Positions 53,072 through 61,355 of a stretch of 64,000 nucleotides of DNA are shown here, one piece after another. The DNA is taken from contig CAMWLS010000002.1 of NCBI GenBank assembly GCA_947175205.1, forward strand, positions 1 through 64,000, written 5' to 3'. This DNA is from an uncultured Porphyromonadaceae bacterium (GTDB lineage: Bacteria; Bacteroidota; Bacteroidia; Bacteroidales; Muribaculaceae). The position numbers and the translations under genes were made by a program. Numbering within the stretch: position 1 is the stretch's first letter; the number at the start of each line of letters is the position of its first letter. Below the pieces are notes generated by a model. That model was not told the DNA's origin. It saw only the letters and a list, made by a program, of their open reading frames with translations, and did not search any database.

Positions 53072-54517
53072 ATGAAACTGACAAAACAACTTTTCTTTAC
53101 AGCCGCACTGCTTACCATCTCAACGGCTGTACGCGGAGGAGATTTTTCTGACGCCAACTTTAACTACAAGTATAACAAGACGCAAAAGTTTGCACGCGTG
53201 GAGAGTACAAATAAGAAGACCGCAACGTCTCTTACCATACCCTCAAAAATTACCGTTGACGGCGTCTCATACCCTGTCACCCAGATTGGTGACTATGCCC
53301 TGGCTGATCTGCAGAAACTCAAATCAGTCACCATACCCTCATCAGTGACTGAGATACGCAGCGGAGCCTTCAATAACTGCCATGCCCTGCACTCCATAAC
53401 CATCCCCTCCAAGGTGACAAAGATTCCGGAAGACTGCTTCGCCATGTGTCTGGACCTGACAGAAGTCTCGCTACCCAAAAACCTTGTGGAGATAGAGTCC
53501 GGCGCCTTTATTTACTGCGAGAAAATTGACATCATAAACTGGCCCTCAACCCTTGCCAAGGTAGGAGATTACGCCTTTTATGCAGCCAAGCTTCCCCAGT
53601 ATGTGGCCCTTCCGGCTGCCTGCGTGGAAGTGGGTACTGAGGCATTCCGCGCCACAGAAATAGTAACCCTTATTCTCCCGTCCTCCATGACCTCAATAGG
53701 AAAGAGAGCATTCTCTGATAATTTCCGGCTCACAGGAATTTCCATGCCTGTTTCAGTTGGAACCATAGGAGATTTCGCATTCTTTGGCAACACAGAACTC
53801 CGGGAAGTAACCATGCCACAGACCATAGGACACCTTGGTGAAAGCACCTTTGAACGCTGTGATAAACTGAATTACGTAATCTGGTCACCCAGCCAGTCAG
53901 TGGTGCCCAGACGCACCTTCTTCCAGTGCTACGGACTGGAATGGATTACACTCCCTGACCATGTTACATCCATAGGAGAACTGGCGTTCAGCGAGTGCTA
54001 TAAGTTGCAAGAGTTCCATTTCCCGGCACAACTCAAAACCATAGGTGATTACGCATTTAATGACAGCAACCTCAGAGAAATTGTCCTCCCCGCCGGTCTT
54101 ACAAAGATTGGTGTCAGTGCATTTAATGCAAACCAACAGCTGGAAAAACTCACCATTCCCGCCTCAGTGACAGAGATAGGGGCAAACGCCTTCAATAATA
54201 ACCCTCGCCTTGACATAATCACGGTGGAGCGCATCACGCCCCCGGCTCTGGGCGCGGATGGCTTTCATCAGACAACTTATGATTCAGCCCTCTTGCAGGT
54301 GCCTGAACAGTCCGTGGCCGCTTATAAGCAAGCACCGGAGTGGCGGAACTTCAAGTATATAAATAGCCGCCCCGCAGGTATTGAAGATTTTATGCCTGAT
54401 GAAGATGATGAGGATAACACTCCCACAGAATACTATGACCTCCTTGGCCGCAAAGTCTCCTCAGGCAGCGGACCTCTAATCAACCCACGCAAACACCGCC
54501 TGGAAATCCACCGCTAA
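53072..54517 (+). CDS. BspA-like leucine-rich repeat secreted protein
   Basis: 481 residues. Signal peptide 1 to about 22. From about residue 70 to 410 there are at least twelve BspA-type LRRs of about 23 residues (pattern LtsItIPssVTeIgsgAFnnC). The C-terminal tail is acidic, then ends in DLLGRKVSSGSGPLINPRKH, resembling the short C-terminal signal of secreted Bacteroidetes proteins. Probably surface or secreted, mediating protein or host contact. It follows the kinase gene by 81 bases. Confidence 0.88.
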   Translation: MKLTKQLFFTAALLTISTAVRGGDFSDANFNYKYNKTQKFARVESTNKKTATSLTIPSKITVDGVSYPVTQIGDYALADLQKLKSVTIPSSVTEIRSGAFNNCHALHSITIPSKVTKIPEDCFAMCLDLTEVSLPKNLVEIESGAFIYCEKIDIINWPSTLAKVGDYAFYAAKLPQYVALPAACVEVGTEAFRATEIVTLILPSSMTSIGKRAFSDNFRLTGISMPVSVGTIGDFAFFGNTELREVTMPQTIGHLGESTFERCDKLNYVIWSPSQSVVPRRTFFQCYGLEWITLPDHVTSIGELAFSECYKLQEFHFPAQLKTIGDYAFNDSNLREIVLPAGLTKIGVSAFNANQQLEKLTIPASVTEIGANAFNNNPRLDIITVERITPPALGADGFHQTTYDSALLQVPEQSVAAYKQAPEWRNFKYINSRPAGIEDFMPDEDDEDNTPTEYYDLLGRKVSSGSGPLINPRKHRLEIHR

Positions 54518-54575
54518 CCTTACATTTCTTCATAATCCGGGAGCCCGTCATATAAAATATGATAAGCACCCCAAC

Positions 54576-54620
54576 AGGAGGACGCACCAAAATGCACATT
54601 TTGATGCGCCCTCCTTAGCC
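54576..54620 (+). terminator. Hairpin terminator after the LRR gene
   Basis: AGGAGG..CGCA..CAAAA (from 54576) pairs with TTTTG..TGCG..CCTCCT (to 54615) with small mismatches. There is only a weak T run after it. The rest of 54518-54768 shows nothing else. Confidence 0.6.
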
Positions 54621-54768
54621 GTTTCATAATAGCTAACGCCACAGCCGGCCCACTATGACACCCCACTCTGCCTTATTCCTTGTCCATTTTACAGGCTGAA
54701 TTTTCCGGGCATGTTCACCTCAGAACCATTTCCCTGAGTTACATGTTATAAGAGAAAAAAATACTGCT

Positions 54769-55131
54769 ATGACAAGAAAAGAACTCATTGACATTATTGC
54801 CGCCAAGGTAGCGGAAGTCATAAATAACCCCGGGATATGGGGAGAAGACCCACAGTTAAGCGTAATACCCACAACACTGCTGGTGGGCATAGAGCGTCAT
54901 AAGGACGCAGAAAGCGCCATTGCTTACAGTGACTACGCCATTGAGGAAGATGCCGTGGAAGACGGTGACTACTCAGAAGACGCGGCTGACTTCCAGTCAG
55001 CCTCTGACCCTGACCTTTACCCCATGGGCACACTCATAGATTATGCCGCCAAGAAGCCGGATATGAAAAAAATTGACCGTCTGGTGGAACACTACATCCC
55101 CCAGAAGTCTGAGAATCTTTATGCTGAGTAA
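54769..55131 (+). CDS. Acidic hypothetical protein
   Basis: 120 residues, no signal or TM segment. N-terminal TRKELIDIIAAKVAEVINNP helix, a highly acidic middle (EEDAVEDGDYSEDAADF), and DPDLYPMGTLIDYAAKKPDM near the C-terminus. Not recognised. Flanked by hairpins on both sides, so probably monocistronic. Confidence 0.6.
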   Translation: MTRKELIDIIAAKVAEVINNPGIWGEDPQLSVIPTTLLVGIERHKDAESAIAYSDYAIEEDAVEDGDYSEDAADFQSASDPDLYPMGTLIDYAAKKPDMKKIDRLVEHYIPQKSENLYAE

Positions 55132-55192
55132 CAGGCCCGGAGAACAGACATCGGCTCTAAGACACCAAAACAGATAAGACTTAGTATACCCC

Positions 55193-55231
55193 GGAGGCGG
55201 TGCTGTATGATTCAGTTACGGCACTGCCTCC
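55193..55231. terminator. Bidirectional hairpin between convergent genes
   Basis: GGAGGCGGTGC (55193-55203) pairs with GCACTGCCTCC (55221-55231), one mismatch-like position. It lies between the acidic gene and the cupin gene, which converge. Confidence 0.6.
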
Positions 55232-55300
55232 TTATACTCAACCACCCATAAAGGAACGGTAATCAGGGTTAAATCCGGATAACAGAGTGAAAGCCGGAAC

Positions 55301-55711
55301 TTACATTAAATTTTCTCTTTCAGTTACATCTGCATCAGTCATGGTGTAGCCTCCGAGGGAGCCTTCCTTGGCCTGAACACAGATATAAACCAGCGGCTCA
55401 GCTGACGTACACTTGATGTTTCTGTCACAGTTAGTGGAGACGCGGATTACTGAACCCTCTGCAATATCAAAAGCCGTATCATTCACCTGAAAACGCCCCG
55501 TACCGGACAGGATGATATAATTCTCCTCATTCTCACGGTGACTGTGAAAGAATGGTACTGCTGCGCCAGTGGGAAGCGTCCCGAAAGAGATTTCACACGA
55601 TGTGGCTCCTGTAGCGTCTTTCACAAACTGTTTTCCCTCAAATGTTTTCAGCGCCCCCACTGTGGCATGTGAGAACTTCTCTCCTGAATTTAAAACTTTT
55701 ACCTCACTCAT
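55301..55711 (-). CDS. Cupin domain protein
   Basis: 136 residues forming one cupin barrel: FFHSHRENEENYIILSGTGR carries the metal-binding His and Glu, and AEGSVIRVSTN the second half. Likely a metal-dependent enzyme or sensor of unknown substrate. Divergent from the HxlR regulator, which probably controls it. Confidence 0.85.
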   Translation of the reverse strand: MSEVKVLNSGEKFSHATVGALKTFEGKQFVKDATGATSCEISFGTLPTGAAVPFFHSHRENEENYIILSGTGRFQVNDTAFDIAEGSVIRVSTNCDRNIKCTSAEPLVYICVQAKEGSLGGYTMTDADVTERENLM

Positions 55712-55736
55712 GGTTACTTATTTTTAATTATATATT

Positions 55737-55778
55737 AACTTTGCAAAACAAACCTGATTTGCGCATCACACCGCAAAA
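55737..55778. promoter_or_regulatory. Interleaved promoters of the cupin and HxlR genes
   Basis: Plus-strand TAacTTTG (55737-55744) drives hxlR. Minus-strand TActTTTGC (55770-55778) drives the cupin gene. They face each other, so each transcript runs through the other promoter. Confidence 0.6.
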
Positions 55779-55853
55779 GTAATGTATTTAAACAATCCTT
55801 ACAAGAGGTTTCCCAAAAGTAACCAACTCACTCATAAGTTAATTCTGCTGAAA

Positions 55854-56231
55854 ATGAGAGGAATAGAATTGCAAGAAAATCTGATAAAGTACACTAATAT
55901 TGAGTGTTGTCCCGTCAGGAACGTACTGGCTCACTTCTCAGGCAAATGGTCATTACTGATATTATGCATCCTCTCAGAGAATGAAGCCACCCGGTACAGC
56001 TCCATCCGCAAGGCCATACCGGACATTTCATCCAAGGTACTCAGTGACACACTTAAGAATCTGGAAAAGGACAGGCTCATCTCAAAGAAAATATTCCCGG
56101 AGGTCCCCCTGAAGGTGGAATATTCACTCACAGAATTAGGAAGAAGCCTCATGCCCACCATTGAAAGTTTAATTGAATGGGCTTTAAAGAACTTTGATAC
56201 CTTTGCCGGAGCATGGGAACAGCATCAGTGA
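55854..56231 (+). CDS. HxlR family transcriptional regulator
   Basis: 125 residues from ATG 55854 (frame open to 55782). The winged helix carries CCPVRNVLAHFSGKWSLLIL with the conserved Cys and GKW, then ISSKVLSDTLKNLEKDRLIS. HxlR proteins often sense electrophiles or oxidants through that Cys. Placed divergently from the cupin gene. Confidence 0.88.
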   Translation: MRGIELQENLIKYTNIECCPVRNVLAHFSGKWSLLILCILSENEATRYSSIRKAIPDISSKVLSDTLKNLEKDRLISKKIFPEVPLKVEYSLTELGRSLMPTIESLIEWALKNFDTFAGAWEQHQ

Positions 56232-56301
56232 CCGCCACCGCTGCCATACCACAGCCGGGACGCTGTGAAACCACACAGTTGGCCTCATGAGAAATAATTT
56301 G

Positions 56302-56309
56302 TAACTTTG
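56302..56309 (+). promoter_or_regulatory. Promoter immediately before the GT4 start
   Basis: -33 TTG (56279-56281), 20 bases, TAacTTTG; the ATG follows five bases later, indicating a leaderless mRNA. Confidence 0.7.
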
Positions 56310-56314
56310 TATGC

Positions 56315-57364
56315 ATGAAACCGGAATTATGTAAAAGAACTGTTTTTATAGGCCCAGACATGAATGGCGCGGGCGGTATTGCCACCGTCATGAAGGAATA
56401 CCGTAAGGTTATCAAGCCATTCCGTTCAGGAAGCGTAAACAGTTGTCACGGGAAACTCCCCGGACTCTTGAACCTTGCATGGACACTATGCAAGATAGCC
56501 GGTTACAGAACCATGGGCAGCAAGATACTGCACATACATTACGCCGGCCAGAAATCATGGAAACGTGAGAATATGCTGGCAGCCATAGGACGCAAGTTGG
56601 GTTACAAGACCCTCATGCACTGTCATTGTGACCTTGTACTGCTGGATAAACACCAGGGACGTTCGGAAATAATCAGTAAGCTCTCACAGGCTGATGCCCA
56701 TATTGTCCTTGCAAACTCTTACCGTGATTTTGCAGAAAAAGAAATAGGGCTCAAAAACGTTTCCGTGATTCCCAACTTCACTTCAGCGCCAGGAAAAACT
56801 CCTGAAACAAAACTCAATAATCCCCCCGTATTCCTCTTTCTTGGACTTCTAAACCGTGACAAAGGCTTCTTTGACTTACTGGAGGCCTGCTCGCGCCTGG
56901 TAAAAGACGGTCTGGACTTCCGCCTGGTGGTGGGAGGCATAGGCAATATGCCGGAAATTGAATCCTTTATTGCTGAAAACCACCTGGCAGACAAGGTGGA
57001 ACTGCGCGGCTGGATTTCAGGAACAGACAAGGAGCAGGCACTCCGCAGTGCTGATGTTCTGGTACTTCCATCCTACACTGAGGGCATGCCCATGGTTATC
57101 ATTGAAGCCATGCTGGCCGGCTGCGCTGTAATAGGTACAGGCGTTGGAGCCATACCTGATATGATTGGAAACTCTCATGCAGGCACGGTGGTGACACCGG
57201 GAGACATTGACATGCTCACACAGTCAATGGCCGCATTTATAAAAGATCATAACACCCTTGAACAGGCTCGCACAGAGGCTCTCACTGTAGGACAGCGCTA
57301 CACTCCGTTCTCTGTTTTACCTCAGCTTGAAAATCTGTATAATAATCTTCTGGAGCAAAAATGA
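56315..57364 (+). CDS. Family 4 glycosyltransferase
   Basis: 349 residues. N-terminal GPDMNGAGGIATVM loop and the C-terminal nucleotide-sugar site (FLGLLNRDKGFFDLLEA, GWISGTDKEQALRSADVLVL and EGMPMVIIEAMLAGCAVIG, the EX7E motif). It adds a sugar in a surface glycan pathway. It overlaps the ATP-grasp gene by four bases; the two likely act on one glycan. Confidence 0.9.
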   Translation: MKPELCKRTVFIGPDMNGAGGIATVMKEYRKVIKPFRSGSVNSCHGKLPGLLNLAWTLCKIAGYRTMGSKILHIHYAGQKSWKRENMLAAIGRKLGYKTLMHCHCDLVLLDKHQGRSEIISKLSQADAHIVLANSYRDFAEKEIGLKNVSVIPNFTSAPGKTPETKLNNPPVFLFLGLLNRDKGFFDLLEACSRLVKDGLDFRLVVGGIGNMPEIESFIAENHLADKVELRGWISGTDKEQALRSADVLVLPSYTEGMPMVIIEAMLAGCAVIGTGVGAIPDMIGNSHAGTVVTPGDIDMLTQSMAAFIKDHNTLEQARTEALTVGQRYTPFSVLPQLENLYNNLLEQK

Positions 57365-58476
57365 AAAGAGCTATTCGCAAAAACATACTCCGCTTGCGCG
57401 GAAAAATCAAGCGCAGTGACTTTCTCTTCTCTCTGCGCCGCAGATTCATTGACCGCGACTTACAGCGTGAGAAAAAGCTCATGAAGCAGTCCGTGGAGAA
57501 ATCCCCTGAAACTGTAAAAGCAGAAATTGATGCATATAAAAAATACTGGAAATGTCGTCCGGACGACTATATCCGTTACGGTCTCTTCCGTAAGAATCTC
57601 ACACCGGAAGAGATTCTGGACTATATCCCCATGCATTACTATTACTGTGACTTCTATGAAAAGATTTTCCCCAACCTGCTGAAAAAGGAAGACTTAGAAA
57701 ACAAGTTAGCCCAGTATCAGAAATTCCGCAGTCGCGGAGTAAAAGTTCCGGAAGTGGTGGCGGTAATCAAAGGAAACAGCCTCTCACATCCTGAAGACAG
57801 CTCAGCCACTGTGAGCCTCAAAACCGTTACAGACGCATTAGCTGACGGTGAAAAATACTTCATAAAGCCCACTGACGGCAGATGCGGCTTTGGCATTAAG
57901 GTTATCAAGCGCCGTGACGGGCGCCTTTATGACGGAGAGAAAATCATTGAATCCGTTGCAGACCTGGAACTGGACTCTGCCACTGAATACATCATCCAGC
58001 GCCAGCTCATACAGCGTGAGGATCTTTCAGCCGTAAACGCCTCAACCCTTAACACCCTGCGCACCATTGTGACATATTACAACGGCAAACCCCGGATAGT
58101 GGGCATCATCCTCCGTATAGGCCGCGCAGGGGCCTTTGTGGACAATAGCGGCCAGGGCGGCATCTCCGTTGCCGTTGACCTTGAAACCGGGCGCTTTGCA
58201 CCCTATGCCGGCCGCGAGCACGGCGGTGGCACCTTTGACAGACATCCTGACACCGGATACGTCTTTGCACAAGGGGGAATCAAAGACTGGCCCAAGGTCC
58301 GCAGTGAGATATATGACATTGTAAGCAAATTTACAGATTACGGCGTCTTAGGCTGGGATATTGCCATTGGCAGTGACGGCGTATATGCGGTAGAATACAA
58401 CCTCGGTTTCGGCATAGAGCACGCCCAGACCATTCTCGGCGGTATGCGTCGCCGCCTGGAAATCTCAGTTGATTAG
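57361..58476 (+). CDS. Sugar-transfer-associated ATP-grasp protein
   Basis: 371 residues. A basic N-terminus precedes an ATP-grasp fold: YFIKPTDGRCGFGIKVIK (ATP-binding loop), VNASTLNTLRTIVTYY and LGWDIAIGSDGVYAVEYNLGFG (metal-binding Glu/Asn). Members of this family lie in polysaccharide clusters and probably ligate an amino acid or other acid to a glycan. Coupled to the GT4 gene upstream. Confidence 0.85.
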   Translation: MKRAIRKNILRLRGKIKRSDFLFSLRRRFIDRDLQREKKLMKQSVEKSPETVKAEIDAYKKYWKCRPDDYIRYGLFRKNLTPEEILDYIPMHYYYCDFYEKIFPNLLKKEDLENKLAQYQKFRSRGVKVPEVVAVIKGNSLSHPEDSSATVSLKTVTDALADGEKYFIKPTDGRCGFGIKVIKRRDGRLYDGEKIIESVADLELDSATEYIIQRQLIQREDLSAVNASTLNTLRTIVTYYNGKPRIVGIILRIGRAGAFVDNSGQGGISVAVDLETGRFAPYAGREHGGGTFDRHPDTGYVFAQGGIKDWPKVRSEIYDIVSKFTDYGVLGWDIAIGSDGVYAVEYNLGFGIEHAQTILGGMRRRLEISVD

Positions 58477-58510
58477 AGCCTCCTCACCAATAATAGCCTC
58501 AATACATTTT

Positions 58511-58858
58511 ATGGAAAAAGAACTTCTGCCCCGGTGGGCCATGGGCGTTGACTGCGCCATAACCGTGGTGGACACTGAATGTCGCATCATCTTTATGAAT
58601 GAGCGTTCACGTCAGACCTTTGCCTCACGTGGTGACATAATGGGCCATGACATCATGGAATACCACAATCCCCGCTCACAGGCCATAATACGCCGCCTGC
58701 TGGATGAAGGAGGCTCCAATGCCTACACCATCCACAAAAACGGCGTAAAAAAGATGATTTACCAGACGGCCTGGCATAAGCCTGACGGCGCCATAGGCGG
58801 GCTGGTGGAACTCTCCATGATTATTCCGGAAGAGATGCCACACTACATCCGCAACTAA
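58511..58858 (+). CDS. Small PAS domain protein
   Basis: 115 residues from ATG 58511 (frame open to 58469). A single PAS fold: DCAITVVDTECRIIFMNERS, GHDIMEYHNPRSQAIIRRLL and VKKMIYQTAWHKPDGAIGGL. No output domain, so it may bind a ligand or partner. It ends before the nested-hairpin terminator. Confidence 0.75.
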   Translation: MEKELLPRWAMGVDCAITVVDTECRIIFMNERSRQTFASRGDIMGHDIMEYHNPRSQAIIRRLLDEGGSNAYTIHKNGVKKMIYQTAWHKPDGAIGGLVELSMIIPEEMPHYIRN

Positions 58859-58871
58859 GCCCCCCTAATCT

Positions 58872-58969
58872 TAAGACCCCGTTCCTCAGCGTTAACAAAT
58901 ATGAACTGCACCCCAAAAGTTTTGTGTCTAACTTTTGGGGTGCAGTTCACTTTGGAGAACGGGGTCTTA
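58872..58969. terminator. Bidirectional terminator interrupted by an IS-end palindrome
   Basis: Outer arms TAAGACCCCGTTC (58872-58884) and GAACGGGGTCTTA (58957-58969) are perfect, with T-rich sequence after on both strands. They lie between convergent PAS and pdxA genes. The loop holds the palindrome listed next. Confidence 0.75.
58902..58949. mobile_element. 48-bp MITE-like palindrome of IS3-family ends
   Basis: TGAACTGCACCCCAAAAGTT (58902-58921) and its exact complement (58930-58949) flank an eight-base spacer. The 20-mer starting with TGA and rich in C4/A4 resembles terminal repeats of IS3/IS150-type elements. No transposase remains. Two IS ends joined head to head would explain it. Confidence 0.6.
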
Positions 58970-58984
58970 TTAAAAGTCTAAGCC

Positions 58985-60067
58985 TCAGCTCAGGTCCAGC
59001 ACCACATTATCAGAACCCTTCTCATAATACTGCTTCCGCAGCGGGTGACGGTGCGCAACATCCTCGCTCCGCCGGTTGCGGAGTATGTCTATGGCTGTAT
59101 ATATGGCCTGACGTAACGACGACTCATCAGCCACTCCCTGACCGGCTATATCAAACCCCGTCCCATGGTCAGGCGATGTACGTACATAATCACCCAGTCC
59201 GGCCGTAAAATTCACGCCCGCCTCCATGGCAAGGGTCTTGAACGGAGCCAGGCCCTGATCATGATACATGGCCAGTATACCGTCAAACTTCTTATAATGC
59301 CCGGCGCCGAAGAACCCGTCCGCCGCATATGGCCCGAAAGCCTGAATCTTCTTCTGCTGAGCCTCCTCTATGGCCGGAATGATAATCTCCTGCTCCTCCC
59401 GTCCCAGCAGACCACCGTCACCGGCATGAGGATTCAGACCCAGAACTGCTATACGCGGATGATGGATGCGGAAATCACGGTGAAGCGCATGACTGAAAAC
59501 CTCCAGTTTCTTTACTATATTCTCACTGGTGAGAGCCTGTGCTATTGCACTCACCGGAATATGGGTGGTCACCAGTGCCACACGCACATCGCCGGCACAC
59601 AGCACCATCAGAGCCTGCTCACCCTCAGCGGCCAGTGAAGCCTCCAGATACTCCGTGTGACCGGGAAATGAGAAAGTATCACTCTGAATGGCCGCCTTGT
59701 TCACCGGTGCTGTCACCAGCGCATCCACAAGACCGTTGCGCATATCAGAGACAGCGCTCTCCAGTGCCATGAACGCACCGCGTCCGCCCCACTCCGTACA
59801 TTCTCCCGGGTCAACTTTCCAGTCCTCAGGGAGAACGTTTATGATATTCACGCACCCCTCCTGAGCGTCCTCAGCACTCTTGATATGATTAAGCTGTACG
59901 GCAGGCAAATCCATTAACTTGCGGTAATGCGCCGCTATCTTTGCTGAACCGTATATGATGGGAATGCATAACTCTGTCATGCGCGTATCTTCAAGACATT
60001 TAAGAATCACCTCATACCCTATTCCGTTAGGGTCTCCGTGAGTAATGGCTATTTTGGGGAGTTTCAT
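58985..60067 (-). CDS. pdxA: 4-hydroxythreonine-4-phosphate dehydrogenase
   Basis: 360 residues from ATG 60067, chosen because it begins with MKLPKIAITHGDPNGIGYEV, the family N-terminus. Later motifs are TAPVNKAAIQ, GHTEYLEASL, NPHAGDGG and MYHDQGLAPFKTL with metal-binding His. It acts in the DXP-dependent pyridoxal 5'-phosphate pathway. It follows rlmN by four bases, so the two share a transcript. Confidence 0.94.
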   Translation of the reverse strand: MKLPKIAITHGDPNGIGYEVILKCLEDTRMTELCIPIIYGSAKIAAHYRKLMDLPAVQLNHIKSAEDAQEGCVNIINVLPEDWKVDPGECTEWGGRGAFMALESAVSDMRNGLVDALVTAPVNKAAIQSDTFSFPGHTEYLEASLAAEGEQALMVLCAGDVRVALVTTHIPVSAIAQALTSENIVKKLEVFSHALHRDFRIHHPRIAVLGLNPHAGDGGLLGREEQEIIIPAIEEAQQKKIQAFGPYAADGFFGAGHYKKFDGILAMYHDQGLAPFKTLAMEAGVNFTAGLGDYVRTSPDHGTGFDIAGQGVADESSLRQAIYTAIDILRNRRSEDVAHRHPLRKQYYEKGSDNVVLDLS

Positions 60068-60071
60068 AATT

Positions 60072-61115
60072 TTATTCAGTTTTAGATTTCTTTCCGGCAA
60101 GCATGCCGCACGCCGCCATTATATCCTCACCGCGTGAGGCACGGATTGTGGCAGTGACACCCTTTGAGTTAAGGAAGTCCCTGAATCTCTCCATGGTCTG
60201 CTGCGTGGACGGCTGCAGACTCTCACTGCGGTCTATGGCGTGATATCGTATCAGGTTCACACGCGCGTCACTACCCTTGAGCAGACGGGCCAGTGCCTGG
60301 GCATGACGCTCATCATCATTCACGCCGCGCCACATTATATATTCCACTGACAGGCGCCTCTGATGTGCAAAATCATAGCCCCGCAGGGTGTGCATTACCT
60401 CTTCCACGGGCCAGGCCTTTTCCACGGGCATAATGCCGGCACGCTCCTCGCTGAATGGAGAGTGCACGCTCAGCGCTATGTGAACACGCGTCTCATTGAG
60501 AAAACGCTTCAGGCCCTCAGGCTTACCCACTGAGGACACTGTAATCCTTTTAGGACTCCATTCCAGACCCCAGGGCGCGGTTAGAATCTCTATCACGTCC
60601 AGTACAGCCTGAGCATTGTCAGCCGGTTCACCCATTCCCATGAACACCAGGTTTGTCAGTTTCTCTGAATTTTCCACTGACAACACCTGATTCATTATCT
60701 GATGAGCTGTCAGCTGTCCCTGATAGCCCAGACGCCCGGTCATACAGAAAGCACAGTTCATCCGGCAACCCGCCTGAGAGCTTACACACAGCGTGGCACG
60801 GTCCTTGTCAGGGATATAAACCGCCTCCACATCGCGGTTACCAACACCCGTAAAAAGATACTTCACAGTCCCGTCCATACTGGTCACAGAGCTTACAGGA
60901 GACTCAAGGCCCACCTTATAGTCACGGCCAAGGCGTTCGCGCACTGCAAGGCTCAGATCTGTCATCTGGGATATCTCGCTCACGCGCTTCTGATACAGCC
61001 AGTGAGCCATCTGTTTGGCAGCAAAAGGTTTAGCACCCACATGCTCACAAACTTCCCTTAGCCCGTCCAGCGTCATACCCACCAACGGAATTCGCTTATC
61101 TGTCATTTCATCCAT
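60072..61115 (-). CDS. rlmN: 23S rRNA A2503/tRNA A37 C2-methyltransferase
   Basis: 347 residues from ATG 61115. The radical SAM motif is CRMNCAFCMTG, and the protein has the N-terminal HhH-like domain and a C-terminal ACGMLAG with the methyl-carrying Cys. It methylates A2503 and tRNA A37. The -7 box at 61122-61130 lies seven bases before the start, so the longer frame to 61157 is excluded and the mRNA is nearly leaderless. Confidence 0.93.
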   Translation of the reverse strand: MDEMTDKRIPLVGMTLDGLREVCEHVGAKPFAAKQMAHWLYQKRVSEISQMTDLSLAVRERLGRDYKVGLESPVSSVTSMDGTVKYLFTGVGNRDVEAVYIPDKDRATLCVSSQAGCRMNCAFCMTGRLGYQGQLTAHQIMNQVLSVENSEKLTNLVFMGMGEPADNAQAVLDVIEILTAPWGLEWSPKRITVSSVGKPEGLKRFLNETRVHIALSVHSPFSEERAGIMPVEKAWPVEEVMHTLRGYDFAHQRRLSVEYIMWRGVNDDERHAQALARLLKGSDARVNLIRYHAIDRSESLQPSTQQTMERFRDFLNSKGVTATIRASRGEDIMAACGMLAGKKSKTE

Positions 61116-61121
61116 AGCAAC

Positions 61122-61130
61122 GCAAAAGTA
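61122..61130 (-). promoter_or_regulatory. -7 promoter element of rlmN-pdxA
   Basis: Minus-strand TActTTTGC directly before the ATG at 61115. Confidence 0.65.
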
Positions 61131-61355
61131 ATGAAAAAAAATGACATTTTTAACCATGCCGATCTCTTATGACAGCAATGCCATATTTTATCACACACTT
61201 CCCGTATATCATTCAGTACCGGGAAAGGACAACTCTGAGAAAAACTTCATAACGCACTCAGGCAGCTGAAATAAACCTTTCTACTTCCCGAACTGTTACT
61301 TTATAAACATTATGGCCGTAGAAGCCAGGTTAAGTTTTACCTTATCAGTCATATT

